Below, in pieces: positions 17,898-25,892 of a stretch of DNA of 64,000 nucleotides; position 1 is the first letter of the stretch, and each line of letters starts with the position of its first letter. The position numbers were made by a program, and so were the translations under genes. The stretch is from NCBI RefSeq assembly GCF_028737255.1, contig NZ_JAQZAN010000008.1, forward strand, positions 156,532-220,531, written 5' to 3'. This DNA comes from Actinomycetospora straminea (lineage in GTDB: Bacteria > Actinomycetota > Actinomycetes > Mycobacteriales > Pseudonocardiaceae). The notes under the pieces are model-generated. The model did not search any database, was not told where the DNA came from, and saw only the letters and a list, made by a program, of their open reading frames with translations.

Positions 17898-17939
17898 TGC
17901 GGGCGGTGCCACGGACGCAGCGAACGCGGACAAGCACGC

Positions 17940-17988
17940 AGCGAACGCGCTGTTCGCTGCTTCTAGCGCAACGAACAGCGCGTTCGCT
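17940..17988. terminator. Bidirectional terminator hairpin
   Basis: A perfect 17-base inverted repeat pairs 17940-17956 with 17972-17988 around a 15-base loop, between the convergent genes ending at 17897 and 18007. The left arm is preceded by a direct repeat: ACGCAGCGAACGCG occurs at 17915 and 17936. There is no U-tract, as usual in actinobacteria. Confidence 0.8.
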
Positions 17989-18006
17989 CACGTCAGGCGC
18001 GCCCGC

Positions 18007-19233
18007 TCAGCTGTACCAGGTCGGCGTCGGGAGCTCGTCGATCAGCACGAACCGGCCGACCTCGCGGCGCTTGTAGGCCACGGGGTCGTGCAGGGTGTGG
18101 GTCCGCACGTTGCGCCAGAAGCGATCGAACGCGAGCGACGACGTGGTGGCCCGGGCCCCGAGCACCTCGAACACCCGGCTCGTCACCTCGAGCACGATGT
18201 CCGTGGCGCGCGCCTTGACCGCCGCGACGCGGACCTCGTGCTCCCCCCGGGCCCGCTCGGTGAGCGCGTCGGGGTCGCGGTGGATCGGCAGTGCCTCCGC
18301 CGCGACCGCGTCGGCGAGGGCCTCGGCGGCCCAGAGCTTGGCGGTCAGGTCGCCGTAGGTGTCGATCACGTACGGCTCGTCGACGGCGTGGGACCGGCCG
18401 CTGTGGAGCCACGCCCGCGTGGTCGTGCGCGTGTAGCCGGCCGCCTCCTCGAGCGCCCCGCGGGCGATGCCGAGGTAGAAGCTGACGAACACGAGCTGGA
18501 TCGTCGGGACGTTCATCGTGTTGTAGGTGCGCGGCGTGAAGACCTTGTCGCGGAAGCCGGCGGCGTCGCTCCACGGCACCCGCACGCCGTCGAGCGTGAC
18601 GCTGCCCGACTCGGTGAGGCGCTGGCCGATGTTGTCCCAGTCGTCGTGGAACGTGATCGCCGGCTGGTCCGACGGCACGATCGCGAACACGTGGGTGTCG
18701 GTGTCCTCGAGGACGCCCTCGAGCACCGTCACGTCGGAGACCGTGCTGCCGGTCGAGAACGACTTGCGGCCGGTGAAGACGATCTCGTCGCCCTCGTCGC
18801 GGATGACGACGTCGGCGTCGCGGGGGTTGACGGCGCCGCCGAAGAACCAGCGCTGCCGGGTCGCCTCGGCCTCGACGTGCGCGATCTGCTCGGGCGTGCC
18901 CACCAGGCGGGCCGCCCAGAACCACAGCAGGTGGTAGCCGAGCAGCTGGCCGATCGAGCCGTCGCCGGCGGCCACCTCCCGGATCACGCGGTAGGCGGTC
19001 GGCCACTCCTGGCCTCCGCCTCCGTGCTCGGTCGGCCCGAGCAGGGTGACGAGGCCGGCGTCCTTGAGCAGCGCGACCTCGGCGAACGGGGTCGCGCCGG
19101 CCGCGTCACGGGCGGCGGCGTCGGTCGCGAGCACGTCGCGCACGAGGCGGGCGCGCTCGAGCCAGTCCTGCTCGGTGGTCGGGGTGGGGAGGGCGCTGAA
19201 GTCGGTGGTCGGGCGGTACAGGGTCGTTGTCAC
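18007..19233 (-). CDS. SfnB/DszC-like acyl-CoA dehydrogenase-fold monooxygenase
   Basis: A 408-residue protein with the acyl-CoA dehydrogenase fold. It has SIGQLLGYHLLWFW near residue 100, GDEIVFTGRKSFSTGSTVSDVTVLEG in the middle, and the C-terminal FDRFWRNVRTHTLHDPVAYKRREVG characteristic of DszC/SfnB flavin monooxygenases. GTG 19233 with an upstream GAGGAGA is chosen. A longer frame from 19353 exists but its extra residues look like a leader peptide. A Cys-type leader lies further upstream on the same strand. It therefore probably belongs to the sulfur-starvation response, acting on a sulfone, sulfonate or thiophene-like compound. Confidence 0.82.
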   Translation of the reverse strand: MTTTLYRPTTDFSALPTPTTEQDWLERARLVRDVLATDAAARDAAGATPFAEVALLKDAGLVTLLGPTEHGGGGQEWPTAYRVIREVAAGDGSIGQLLGYHLLWFWAARLVGTPEQIAHVEAEATRQRWFFGGAVNPRDADVVIRDEGDEIVFTGRKSFSTGSTVSDVTVLEGVLEDTDTHVFAIVPSDQPAITFHDDWDNIGQRLTESGSVTLDGVRVPWSDAAGFRDKVFTPRTYNTMNVPTIQLVFVSFYLGIARGALEEAAGYTRTTTRAWLHSGRSHAVDEPYVIDTYGDLTAKLWAAEALADAVAAEALPIHRDPDALTERARGEHEVRVAAVKARATDIVLEVTSRVFEVLGARATTSSLAFDRFWRNVRTHTLHDPVAYKRREVGRFVLIDELPTPTWYS

Positions 19234-19275
19234 AGGAGGTCTCCTCGGTGGGTGCGATCGGGTCGGCGAGGAGGA

Positions 19276-19353
19276 CCGACAGCCCTGGGCGTGCACGCGC
19301 CCGTGATCGATGTGCCGGCGTCGTGTGAACGGCACCGGCGGGACCGCGCGCAT
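19276..19353 (-). promoter_or_regulatory. Leader-like motif fused in frame ahead of the SfnB-like gene
   Basis: From ATG 19353 (or GTG 19335) the minus strand encodes TRRRHIDHGRVHAQGCR, which fits the RRxHIDxxRVxxxxC leader pattern. No stop follows the Cys-Arg; the frame continues into the SfnB-like coding sequence. It may be a decayed leader that lost its stop, or a leader whose read-through gives a longer enzyme. ATG 19353 overlaps the stop of the small gene 19353-19574. Confidence 0.45.
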
Positions 19354-19574
19354 CAGCCCGCGGCGGGCAGGGGGTGGCGGCGCAGGTCGTCGCGCAGCCG
19401 CGCGAGCGCCGTGGCGACCTCGGCGGCGATGCGCTCGGCGTCACGCTCCCAATGGTCGGTGCCGGCGCCGTCGCGGCTCACCTCGCGGCGGACGAGGGCG
19501 TCGAGGTCGGTGAGGAGCTCGGCGACGGCGGCGCCGCGGGGGCTGAAACGGGGACCGGGTCGAGTGGTGGCCAT
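19353..19574 (-). CDS. Small hypothetical protein (73 aa)
   Basis: A 73-residue mainly helical, charged protein with a GGAGG site before ATG 19574. The middle reads VAELLTDLDALVRREVSRDG and the C-terminus ERIAAEVATALARLRDDLRRHP. No family is recognised. Its TGA overlaps the ATG at 19353, coupling it to the leader-like motif and the SfnB-like gene. It sits between the Cys leader at 19831 and the oxygenase, so it may be a pathway-specific accessory protein or simply part of the leader region. Confidence 0.5.
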   Translation of the reverse strand: MATTRPGPRFSPRGAAVAELLTDLDALVRREVSRDGAGTDHWERDAERIAAEVATALARLRDDLRRHPLPAAG

Positions 19575-19731
19575 GCGGGATACCTCCGGGACACCTCGCC
19601 GGGGACGACGCCCGCGATCGGCGAGGAGAAGTGGACGAGGGCGAGCAGCGGCGCGCGGCGACGGACGTCGTCGAGCAGGCGCGCCACGCGGCACGCGACG
19701 GACATGTCGGGCTCCTGACGAGCGTGAAGAT

Positions 19732-19755
19732 CGCCCGGGCCAGCGGGCCCGGGCG
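19732..19755 (-). terminator. GC-only hairpin after leader 3, candidate attenuator
   Basis: CGCCCGGGCC (19732-19741) and GGCCCGGGCG (19746-19755) form a perfect 10-base GC stem with loop AGCG. On the minus strand it begins 11 bases after the stop of leader peptide 3 and lies ahead of the downstream genes, the position expected of an attenuator terminator. No U-run follows. Confidence 0.6.
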
Positions 19756-19765
19756 CGTCAGCAGG

Positions 19766-19831
19766 TCAGGGACGACAGATCGCGGCGGAGGTCCGGCAGA
19801 GGTCGACGTGACGGCGCCACGCGTGCCACAC
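19766..19831 (-). CDS. Leader peptide 3, probable cysteine attenuator
   Basis: A 21-codon frame from GTG 19831, with GAGG at a good distance. It contains WRRHVDLCRTSAA and ends ICRP before TGA. Cys codons lie at the conserved middle position and three codons from the stop, as in leader 1. A longer version from GTG 19852 is possible but has no ribosome site. It reads toward the small gene at 19574 and the SfnB-like gene. It is divergent from the enoyl-CoA hydratase gene at 19931. Confidence 0.78.
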   Translation of the reverse strand: MWHAWRRHVDLCRTSAAICRP

Positions 19832-19930
19832 GGTGGAGGGCGCCTCGATCACGATCGCCGACCGTACGCACCGGGCGTGCTCGCGCGCCACCACCGGGCG
19901 GGCGATCCCGCCCGTGTCACAGTGACCGCC

Positions 19931-20713
19931 ATGGCTGACGAGCACGACGAACTGGTGCACCTCGACGTCGCGGGCGGCACGGCGACGATCACCCTCGACT
20001 CGCCGCGCAACCGCAACGCCCTGTCCGCGCAGCTGCGCCGCGAGCTCACCGCGCACCTCGACACGGCCATCGACGACGAGGCCGTGCGCGTCATCGTCCT
20101 CACCCACACCGGGTCGGTGTTCTGCTCGGGCATGGACCTGCGCGAGTCCCGCGGCGCCGGCTCGTCCGACCAGGGGGTCAACGAGTTCCCCGCGATCCTC
20201 ACCGCGCTCTGGTACTCCGACACCCCCGTCGTCGCCCGGCTCGCCGGCCCGGCACGTGCCGGTGGCGTCGGCCTGGTGTCCGCGTGCGACATCGCCGTAG
20301 CCGCGCGCGAGGCCACGTTCGCGTTCAGCGAGGTGCGCATCGGCGTCGTCCCCGCCGTCATCTCGGCGACCGTGCTCCCCCGCCTGCTCCCCCGCGCCGC
20401 CCACGAGCTGATGCTCACCGGCGAGACCTTCGACGCCGACCGCGCCGCCGCCGTCGGACTGATCAACAGTGCGGTGGACGCCGACGGCCTCGACGCCGAG
20501 GTCGCCCGCTACACCGACATGCTGGTCCGCGGCGGCCCGCGCGCCCTCGCGGCGACCAAGGCGATGCTGCGCCGCGACCGCAGCGAGCAGCTCCCCCAGG
20601 ACCTCGAGGCGATGCTCGCGCTGTCCTCGGAGTTCTTCGCCTCCGAGGAGGGGCAGGAGGGCATGGCCGCGTTCGCCGAGAAGCGCACGCCGTCGTGGGT
20701 CCCGCTGGAGTAG
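19931..20713 (+). CDS. Enoyl-CoA hydratase/isomerase-family protein
   Basis: A 260-residue crotonase-fold protein. Landmarks are the N-terminal TITLDSPRNRNALS, VFCSGMDLRE (oxyanion hole 1 region), and VVARLAGPARAGGVGLVSACDIAVAA (oxyanion hole 2, where the usual GGG is AGG). FAFSEVRIGVVPAVISATVLPRL follows. ATG 19931 begins the conserved domain. The acid/base glutamates of a classical hydratase are not obvious, so isomerase, hydrolase or lyase activity on an acyl-CoA is possible. No pathway partner is adjacent. Confidence 0.83.
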   Translation: MADEHDELVHLDVAGGTATITLDSPRNRNALSAQLRRELTAHLDTAIDDEAVRVIVLTHTGSVFCSGMDLRESRGAGSSDQGVNEFPAILTALWYSDTPVVARLAGPARAGGVGLVSACDIAVAAREATFAFSEVRIGVVPAVISATVLPRLLPRAAHELMLTGETFDADRAAAVGLINSAVDADGLDAEVARYTDMLVRGGPRALAATKAMLRRDRSEQLPQDLEAMLALSSEFFASEEGQEGMAAFAEKRTPSWVPLE

Positions 20714-20719
20714 CGACCG

Positions 20720-20803
20720 TCAGACGAGGTTGACGACGATCACCAGCACGAGCAGGGCGATCAACGTCAGCGAGACCCAGATCCGAGCGGTGCGCCGGTC
20801 CAC
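20720..20803 (-). CDS. Membrane microprotein (27 aa)
   Basis: The frame from GTG 20803 encodes 27 residues: a short RRTAR-type basic start and then a single hydrophobic helix rich in Leu, Val and Ile, ending VVNLV. The positive-inside arrangement suggests a single-pass membrane peptide. It begins five bases after the stop of the 76-residue gene, so the two may be translated together. No homologue is recognised; it is too short for certainty. Confidence 0.4.
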   Translation of the reverse strand: MDRRTARIWVSLTLIALLVLVIVVNLV

Positions 20804-20808
20804 GGGAC

Positions 20809-21039
20809 TCAGGGCTCCGAGGTCGTCGGCGCGGCGGCGTCCGCGCGTCGCTGCGCGCGACGCTCGGCGGCCTCGAGGCGCGCCGCGACCGAGCGTTCGA
20901 CGACGGTGTCGATGACCGCGGCCGCGCCCCAGCACACCGGCCCGACCACGGCCACGACGAGGACGACCTGGACGGCGAAGTCGAGCTGGGTCAGCCACAG
21001 CTCGACGCCGTCCCACCAGGTCGCGACGGCTCGCAGCAC
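20809..21039 (-). CDS. Small membrane protein (76 aa)
   Basis: A 76-residue protein. One hydrophobic segment, AVQVVLVVAVVGPVCWGAAAVI at about residues 22-43, is followed by a charged helical tail with RLEAAERRAQRRADAA. The N-terminus has WWDGVELWLTQLDF. The GTG start is the only one giving the whole segment. No known family is recognised. It is followed by the 27-residue membrane peptide and lies between an enoyl-CoA hydratase and an alpha/beta hydrolase. Confidence 0.6.
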   Translation of the reverse strand: MLRAVATWWDGVELWLTQLDFAVQVVLVVAVVGPVCWGAAAVIDTVVERSVAARLEAAERRAQRRADAAAPTTSEP

Positions 21040-21073
21040 GCCGTCGACGGTACGCGGGCGCCTCCGGCGCCGG

Positions 21074-21841
21074 TCAGCGGGCCAGGAAGTCCTCGAGGAT
21101 CGGCGCGACGATCCCGACCCGGCCCACCACCTCGCTGTGCTTCGTGCGCGGCAGCACCGCCAGCGCCGCGTCCGGGATCGCCTCCTGCACGGCCACGGCG
21201 TGCTCGACGCGCACGAAGTCGTGGTCGCCGATCATCACCAGCGTCGGGGCGGCGACGCCGCCGAGCTGCGCGGGCGTCCAGTTCTGCTCGGCGGTGACGA
21301 TCGGGTCGAGCTTCGTCACCACCTGCTCGAAGGTGGACAGCCCGTACCGCTCGTACTCCGCGACCATGGCGCCGAACTCGGCCTCGGTCGGCATGCGCGT
21401 GGACGTCGCGTAGGTCGACGGGTCGTGGATCTCGGGGTGGTAGCCGTCGCGGCGGGTGTGCACGGCGGCGAGCACCAGCCGGTCGACGCGGTCGGGGTGG
21501 CGCACGGCGGTCTCCAGCGCCACGAGCCCGCCCCAGCTGAAGCCGAGCACGTCGGCGCGCGCGAGCCCGAGGTGGTCGAGGACCCCCGCGACGTCGTCGG
21601 CCATCCGCGCGAGCGTGATCTCGCGGTCCGCGGGGTCGGGCGTGCGCCCGTGGCCCTGCAGCTCCACCGGGATCACCCGGCGGTGCGGCGTGAGCGCCGG
21701 GAGGAGGGCGCCGAAGCTGAGGTCGAGGGTCTGCGCCCCGCCGTGGAGCAGCACGAGCGGGTCGCCGGTGCCGTGGTCCTCGTAGTAGACGTCGAGGCCG
21801 GGCAGGGGGGCGCGGGCGCCGGTGGCGGTGGGGCTGGTCAC
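21074..21841 (-). CDS. Alpha/beta hydrolase
   Basis: A 255-residue alpha/beta hydrolase. The oxyanion motif is LVLLHGG, the nucleophile elbow is GFSWGGLVAL (Ser), a likely acid is the Asp in MIGDHDFVRVEH, and the catalytic His is in LPRTKHSEVV. GTG 21841 after GAGGAG is preferred to the longer frame. Size and motifs fit esterase, lactonase or C-C hydrolase activity. It is divergent from the oxidoreductase at 21942. Confidence 0.85.
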   Translation of the reverse strand: MTSPTATGARAPLPGLDVYYEDHGTGDPLVLLHGGAQTLDLSFGALLPALTPHRRVIPVELQGHGRTPDPADREITLARMADDVAGVLDHLGLARADVLGFSWGGLVALETAVRHPDRVDRLVLAAVHTRRDGYHPEIHDPSTYATSTRMPTEAEFGAMVAEYERYGLSTFEQVVTKLDPIVTAEQNWTPAQLGGVAAPTLVMIGDHDFVRVEHAVAVQEAIPDAALAVLPRTKHSEVVGRVGIVAPILEDFLAR

Positions 21842-21941
21842 GGTCGTCTCCTCGGTGCGGGGTGTCGTCACCGGTGTCAACTCCGCGCGGCGCGCGAACT
21901 CATCGGGCGTGCCGCGAGCCGTCCCGGATAGGTTGCGGGAC

Positions 21942-22907
21942 ATGTTCGCGGTCTACGCCTCCGAGCCCAACGCCGACGACCCGATCGCCTCCCTCGTGGT
22001 GGGCGAGCGGCCCGACCCCGAGGTCCCGGACGGCTGGGTCCGGGTGAAGGTCGAGGCGGCGAGCCTCAACATGCACGACCTGTGGACGCTGCGCGGCGTG
22101 GGTCTCAAGGAGGACCAGTTCCCCATGATCCTCGGCTGCGACGGCGCCGGGACGCTCGACGACGGCACGCCGGTGGTCCTGCACTCGCTCATGGGCGACC
22201 CGGACTGGAAGGACGACGAGACCCTCGATCCCCAGCGCAAGATGCTCACCGAGTGGGCGCAGGGCAGCTTCGCCGACTACGTCGTGGTCCCCAAGCGCAA
22301 CGCGCTGCCCCGCCCGGAGGGCATGACGGCCACGGCCGGCGCGGTCATGGGGACGGCGTGGCTCACCGCCTACCGGATGCTGTTCACGAAGTCGGGCCTG
22401 CGCGGCGGGCAGACGATGCTGGTGCAGGGCGCGTCGGGCGGGGTGTCGACGGCGCTGATCCAGCTCGGGCGCGCGGCCGGCATGCAGGTGTGGGTGACCG
22501 GGCGCACCGACGAGAAGCGCGAGCTGGCCCTGCGGCTGGGCGCGCACCAGGTGTTCGAGTCGAACGGGAAGCTGCCCGGCAAGGTGCAGGCGGTGTTCGA
22601 GACCGTCGGCGAGGCGACGTGGAAGCACTCGGTCCGCGCGCTCGTGCCCGGCGGCACGATCGTCTGCTCGGGCGCGACGTCGGGCAACCAGCCGCCCGCC
22701 GAGCTCGCGCAGATGTTCTTCCTGCAGAAGAACCTGGTCGGCTCGACGATGGGCACGCTCGCCGAGCTGCGCGACCTGCTGGACTTCGTCGCCGCCACGG
22801 GCATCGCCCCGGAGATCGGCCAGGAGCTGCCGATGACCGAGGCCGAGGACGGCTTCCAGTCGATGCTCGACGGGGTCACGGCCGGCAAGATCGTCTTCAC
22901 CCGGTAG
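21942..22907 (+). CDS. Zinc-type alcohol dehydrogenase-like oxidoreductase (MDR)
   Basis: A 321-residue MDR protein. The GroES-like part has VRVKVEAASLNMHDLWTLRG and FPMILGCDGAGTLDDG. The Rossmann part has MLVQGASGGVSTALIQLGRAAGMQVWVTGR. The catalytic-domain zinc cysteines are missing, suggesting a quinone oxidoreductase- or enoyl-reductase-like NADPH enzyme. ATG 21942 starts the conserved region. It shares a promoter region with the hydrolase at 21841. A type A hairpin begins 16 bases after its stop. Confidence 0.85.
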   Translation: MFAVYASEPNADDPIASLVVGERPDPEVPDGWVRVKVEAASLNMHDLWTLRGVGLKEDQFPMILGCDGAGTLDDGTPVVLHSLMGDPDWKDDETLDPQRKMLTEWAQGSFADYVVVPKRNALPRPEGMTATAGAVMGTAWLTAYRMLFTKSGLRGGQTMLVQGASGGVSTALIQLGRAAGMQVWVTGRTDEKRELALRLGAHQVFESNGKLPGKVQAVFETVGEATWKHSVRALVPGGTIVCSGATSGNQPPAELAQMFFLQKNLVGSTMGTLAELRDLLDFVAATGIAPEIGQELPMTEAEDGFQSMLDGVTAGKIVFTR

Positions 22908-22922
22908 GTGCCCTTCGGGCTC

Positions 22923-22962
22923 GTGAGCAGAAAGAAGTGCTCCCGCACTTCTTTCTGCTCAC
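22923..22962. repeat. Composite hairpin element, type A copy 2
   Basis: Arms 22923-22940 and 22945-22962 are a perfect 18-base inverted repeat with loop TCCC, built on GTGAGCAGAAAGA. An outer stem, GGTGCCCTTCGG with CCGAAGGCACC, extends to about 22906-22976. It separates two convergent genes, and the stop of the minus-strand gene lies in the right arm. It shares its arms with the elements at 9548 and 42208. Confidence 0.85.
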
Positions 22963-23810
22963 CTGCCGAAGGCACCCAGCAGGGCGTCGGTGACCGCGTC
23001 GGGGTGGCGGGCGGGGAGCCAGTGGTCGCCGCCGGGGACGGGGACGTAGGTGAACGGGCCGTCGAGGTACCGCGCCGACCCGGTCATCTGCGCCTCGCCC
23101 AGCGCGGGGTCCGCCTCGCCGTACATGCCCAGCACCGGGATCGTCAGTCGCGGCAGCCCGAGCGGGGTCTCGTCGACGAAGGTGCGCGGGTCGATGTTCG
23201 CGCGGTACCAGTTCAGGCCCGCCACCAGCGCGCCCGGCCGCGCGAGGTCGGCGATCTGGGTGCGCGTGAGCTCGTCGTCGACGCCGCGGTGCAGCCAGCG
23301 ACGGAACAGCGCCCAGTCGTCGGCGGGCAGGACCTCCTCGGCCACGCCCGGGAACCGGAACCACAGCATGTACCAGGACAGGGCGCGCTGCTCGAGGCCC
23401 GCGGCCCGGAACGCCTCGGGGTGCCCGACGGCCAGGGCCGCGTAGCGCGTGACGCGGTCGCTGCGCAGGGCGAGCGCCCAGCCGACGACCGAGCCGAAGT
23501 CGTGCCCGGCGACCGCGGCGCGCTCGACGCCGCGGTCGTCGAGCAGCGCGAGCACGTCGGCCACCGAGCGGTGGAGGCGGTAGGCCTCGACGTCGTCGGG
23601 ACGGTCGCTGTCGCCGAAGCCGCGCAGGTCCGGCGCGATGACCCGGTACCCGGCGGCGACGAGCGCCTCGGCCTGCGCGCGCCACAGCGAGGCGCGGTCG
23701 GGGAAGCCGTGCAGGAGCAGGACCGCCGGGCCGTCCCCGGCGTCGAGCACCGAGAGCGTGATGTCGGGCAGCGTGACGCGGACGGGCGCGGGGAGCTCCA
23801 CGCGCCCCAT
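22959..23810 (-). CDS. Alpha/beta hydrolase, epoxide hydrolase-like
   Basis: A 283-residue alpha/beta hydrolase. It has LLLHGFPDRASLWRAQ (HGxP oxyanion motif of epoxide hydrolases), then DLRGFGDSDRP, the nucleophile elbow VAGHDFGSVVGW with Asp as nucleophile, and a catalytic His in GGDHWLPARHPD. The HGFP plus GHDxG combination is the soluble epoxide hydrolase or haloalkane dehalogenase pattern. ATG 23810 is four bases after the stop of the FAD/NAD(P)-binding gene, so they form an operon. Confidence 0.86.
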   Translation of the reverse strand: MGRVELPAPVRVTLPDITLSVLDAGDGPAVLLLHGFPDRASLWRAQAEALVAAGYRVIAPDLRGFGDSDRPDDVEAYRLHRSVADVLALLDDRGVERAAVAGHDFGSVVGWALALRSDRVTRYAALAVGHPEAFRAAGLEQRALSWYMLWFRFPGVAEEVLPADDWALFRRWLHRGVDDELTRTQIADLARPGALVAGLNWYRANIDPRTFVDETPLGLPRLTIPVLGMYGEADPALGEAQMTGSARYLDGPFTYVPVPGGDHWLPARHPDAVTDALLGAFGR

Positions 23811-23814
23811 CACA

Positions 23815-25797
23815 TCAGGCCGAGCGGCGGCGGGTGAGCCCGGCGGCGAGGACGTCGAGCGCCGCACGGGCGAGGGCGTCGTTGGCGCGGAAGCTCAGCG
23901 CGTTGGTGTTCGGGCGCGTGAACGCCCCGGGCAGGCGCACGTTGGTGTGCGGTCCGATCGCGAACCGGCACGGGTCCGGCCGGCCCTGCGCGTCGACGAG
24001 GCGGAAGTCCGACGTGCGCACCCGCACCAGGCCCGTGTTGTGCAGGGTCACCGATGCGCCGGAGTGCGCGACCGCGGCGTCGGCGGCGTGCACGGCCTGT
24101 CCCCCGTCGTCGGTGTGCTCCTCGCGCAGGGTCTCCTCGTCGAGCAGGCCCTCGGCGTGCAGGCCGGCGAGCATCGGGTCGTCGCTGCGGCTCACGCTCG
24201 GCGAGGACAGGCGCGCCTCGACGAACGTCGGGGCGGTGACCGCGATGCCGTCGAGCGAGGCGCTGGTGGCCCGGAAGCCGTCGTCGACGGGCTCCACGCG
24301 CAGGCCCGCCCCGAGGAAGACGACGTAGCCGGCGCGGGAGAGCGCGAGCAGCTGGCGCAGGCGCGGTCCGGGCGGCCCGCTGGCGAGCGAGCTGAAGAAG
24401 TTCTGCCACCACGCGAGGTCCTGGGCGCGCGAGCGCGGCGTCAGCGCCGTCGTCCCCGCGAGCTCCGCGACCTGCGCGAACACGCTGAGCAGCCCGACGA
24501 ACGCCCCGAGCTCGGCGGTGTAGCGGTCGTCGACGTGGCGCGCGAGGTCGTCGAGCACGTAGCCGCGCAGGCGCTCCTGGAGGCTCGCCAGGTCCGACTC
24601 GCAGACGTCGGCGAGCGGGCGGTCGATCCGCTCGAAGTCGAGCCGGTCGGTGGGGTCGGGGACGAACCCGGCGACGAGCTCCCACATCGCGGGCGTGTAC
24701 CAGTCGAGCTCGGCGTAGCGCAGCGCGAAGTCGTCCCAGACGCCGCGGACGCGGTCGGGGTGACCGGCGAAGAGCTCGTGGTAGTACGCCCAGCCGACCT
24801 CCTTGGCCATGAGCGGCCACACGTCGCGGCGCAGGTCGACGTCGCCGCGCCGGACGAACGCGGCGATCTCGTCGGGGCCGAGGAAGCGCGGCAGCGGCGG
24901 CCGCGGTCCGCGCAGGGCGTACTCGGTCTTCGCGTGGTACGGCACGCCGCGGCCCGACCCGACGTGCACGACGGGCTCGCGGCCGGAGGGCTCGTAGTCC
25001 AGGGTGCCGTCGCCGCGGTCGCGGAACCGCCCGCCGCGGCCCTCGAACAGCAGCACCACGAGGTCGATGAACGCCAGGCCCATCCCGCGGGCGATGACGG
25101 TGTCGCCGGCGGGGATGCGGTCGAGGTCGGAGTCGGTGGTCTGCTCGGGCGGGTAGTAGCGCAGCCCGTGCGCGGCGGCGTGCGCGGCCAGCGCGGCCTC
25201 GTCCTCGGTGGGCGCGGCGTCGAGGTGGCCCGAGGCGAGGACGAGCACGTGGGCGGGCAGTTCCTCGGCGGCCTGGCCGGAGGCGCCCTCGAGGAGGACC
25301 GTGTCCGGGGCACCCCGGCGCAGCCCGACCGCGCGGGCGTCGTGCCGGTGCACGCGGACCTGCGGCGGCAGGGTCGCGAGGACGCGGCGCAGGACGAAGT
25401 CGAGGTAGTGGCTCTGCAGGCGCCGGGTGGCGAACGTCGCCGGCCCGAGGGCCCGCAGCTCGTCGCCGACGGGGCCGTCGGGGACCGTCTCGCCGTCCAG
25501 CTCGCCGTCGCGGACCGCCACGGCCCACTCGTAGAGCGACGGGCCGGGCACGATGGGGCCCTCGCAGCGCACGCTGTCGTCGGTGAACATCGTGACGTCG
25601 GCGGCCATGGAGTTCATCCACAGCAGCGCCGACTGGTCCTCGCGCCAGATGCGCCCCGCGCCCTGCGGGTAGGGGTCGACGAGGTGGACGTCGAGCACCT
25701 CACCCGGGGGCAGGAACTCGGGCGCGCTCGCCGCGAGGCGTTCGAGCACGCCGGTCCCGCGGGGTCCGCCCCCGACGATCACGACCGACCGTGGCAC
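23815..25797 (-). CDS. FAD/NAD(P)-binding oxidoreductase (NAD_binding_9 type)
   Basis: A 660-residue protein. It opens with a Rossmann GxGxxG motif, VVIVGGGPRGTGVLERL, followed by VDPYPQGAGRIWR and a second nucleotide-binding region, VLVLASGHLDAAP. These match the large FAD-NAD(P)-binding family often annotated only by domain. Some relatives are N-hydroxylases or tailoring enzymes; the actual reaction is unknown. The GTG is preceded by GGAGG. It is co-transcribed with an epoxide-hydrolase-like enzyme, so an oxygenase-then-hydrolase sequence is conceivable. Confidence 0.8.
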   Translation of the reverse strand: MPRSVVIVGGGPRGTGVLERLAASAPEFLPPGEVLDVHLVDPYPQGAGRIWREDQSALLWMNSMAADVTMFTDDSVRCEGPIVPGPSLYEWAVAVRDGELDGETVPDGPVGDELRALGPATFATRRLQSHYLDFVLRRVLATLPPQVRVHRHDARAVGLRRGAPDTVLLEGASGQAAEELPAHVLVLASGHLDAAPTEDEAALAAHAAAHGLRYYPPEQTTDSDLDRIPAGDTVIARGMGLAFIDLVVLLFEGRGGRFRDRGDGTLDYEPSGREPVVHVGSGRGVPYHAKTEYALRGPRPPLPRFLGPDEIAAFVRRGDVDLRRDVWPLMAKEVGWAYYHELFAGHPDRVRGVWDDFALRYAELDWYTPAMWELVAGFVPDPTDRLDFERIDRPLADVCESDLASLQERLRGYVLDDLARHVDDRYTAELGAFVGLLSVFAQVAELAGTTALTPRSRAQDLAWWQNFFSSLASGPPGPRLRQLLALSRAGYVVFLGAGLRVEPVDDGFRATSASLDGIAVTAPTFVEARLSSPSVSRSDDPMLAGLHAEGLLDEETLREEHTDDGGQAVHAADAAVAHSGASVTLHNTGLVRVRTSDFRLVDAQGRPDPCRFAIGPHTNVRLPGAFTRPNTNALSFRANDALARAALDVLAAGLTRRRSA

Positions 25798-25892
25798 CAG
25801 CCTGCACCTCCGCCGCGTCCCCGGGTGAGTGCCCCTGCTCCAGCGGGGTCAACCACCCGGGTGCGCGAACGCTTCCCGCGACCTCGCCGGCG

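Noticed and set aside
19478..19705. A 75-codon minus-strand frame with a GGAG site between leader 3 and the 73-residue gene
   Set aside because: Its second half overlaps the 73-residue gene in another frame and becomes Pro/Ser low-complexity; the segment is better explained as attenuator region.
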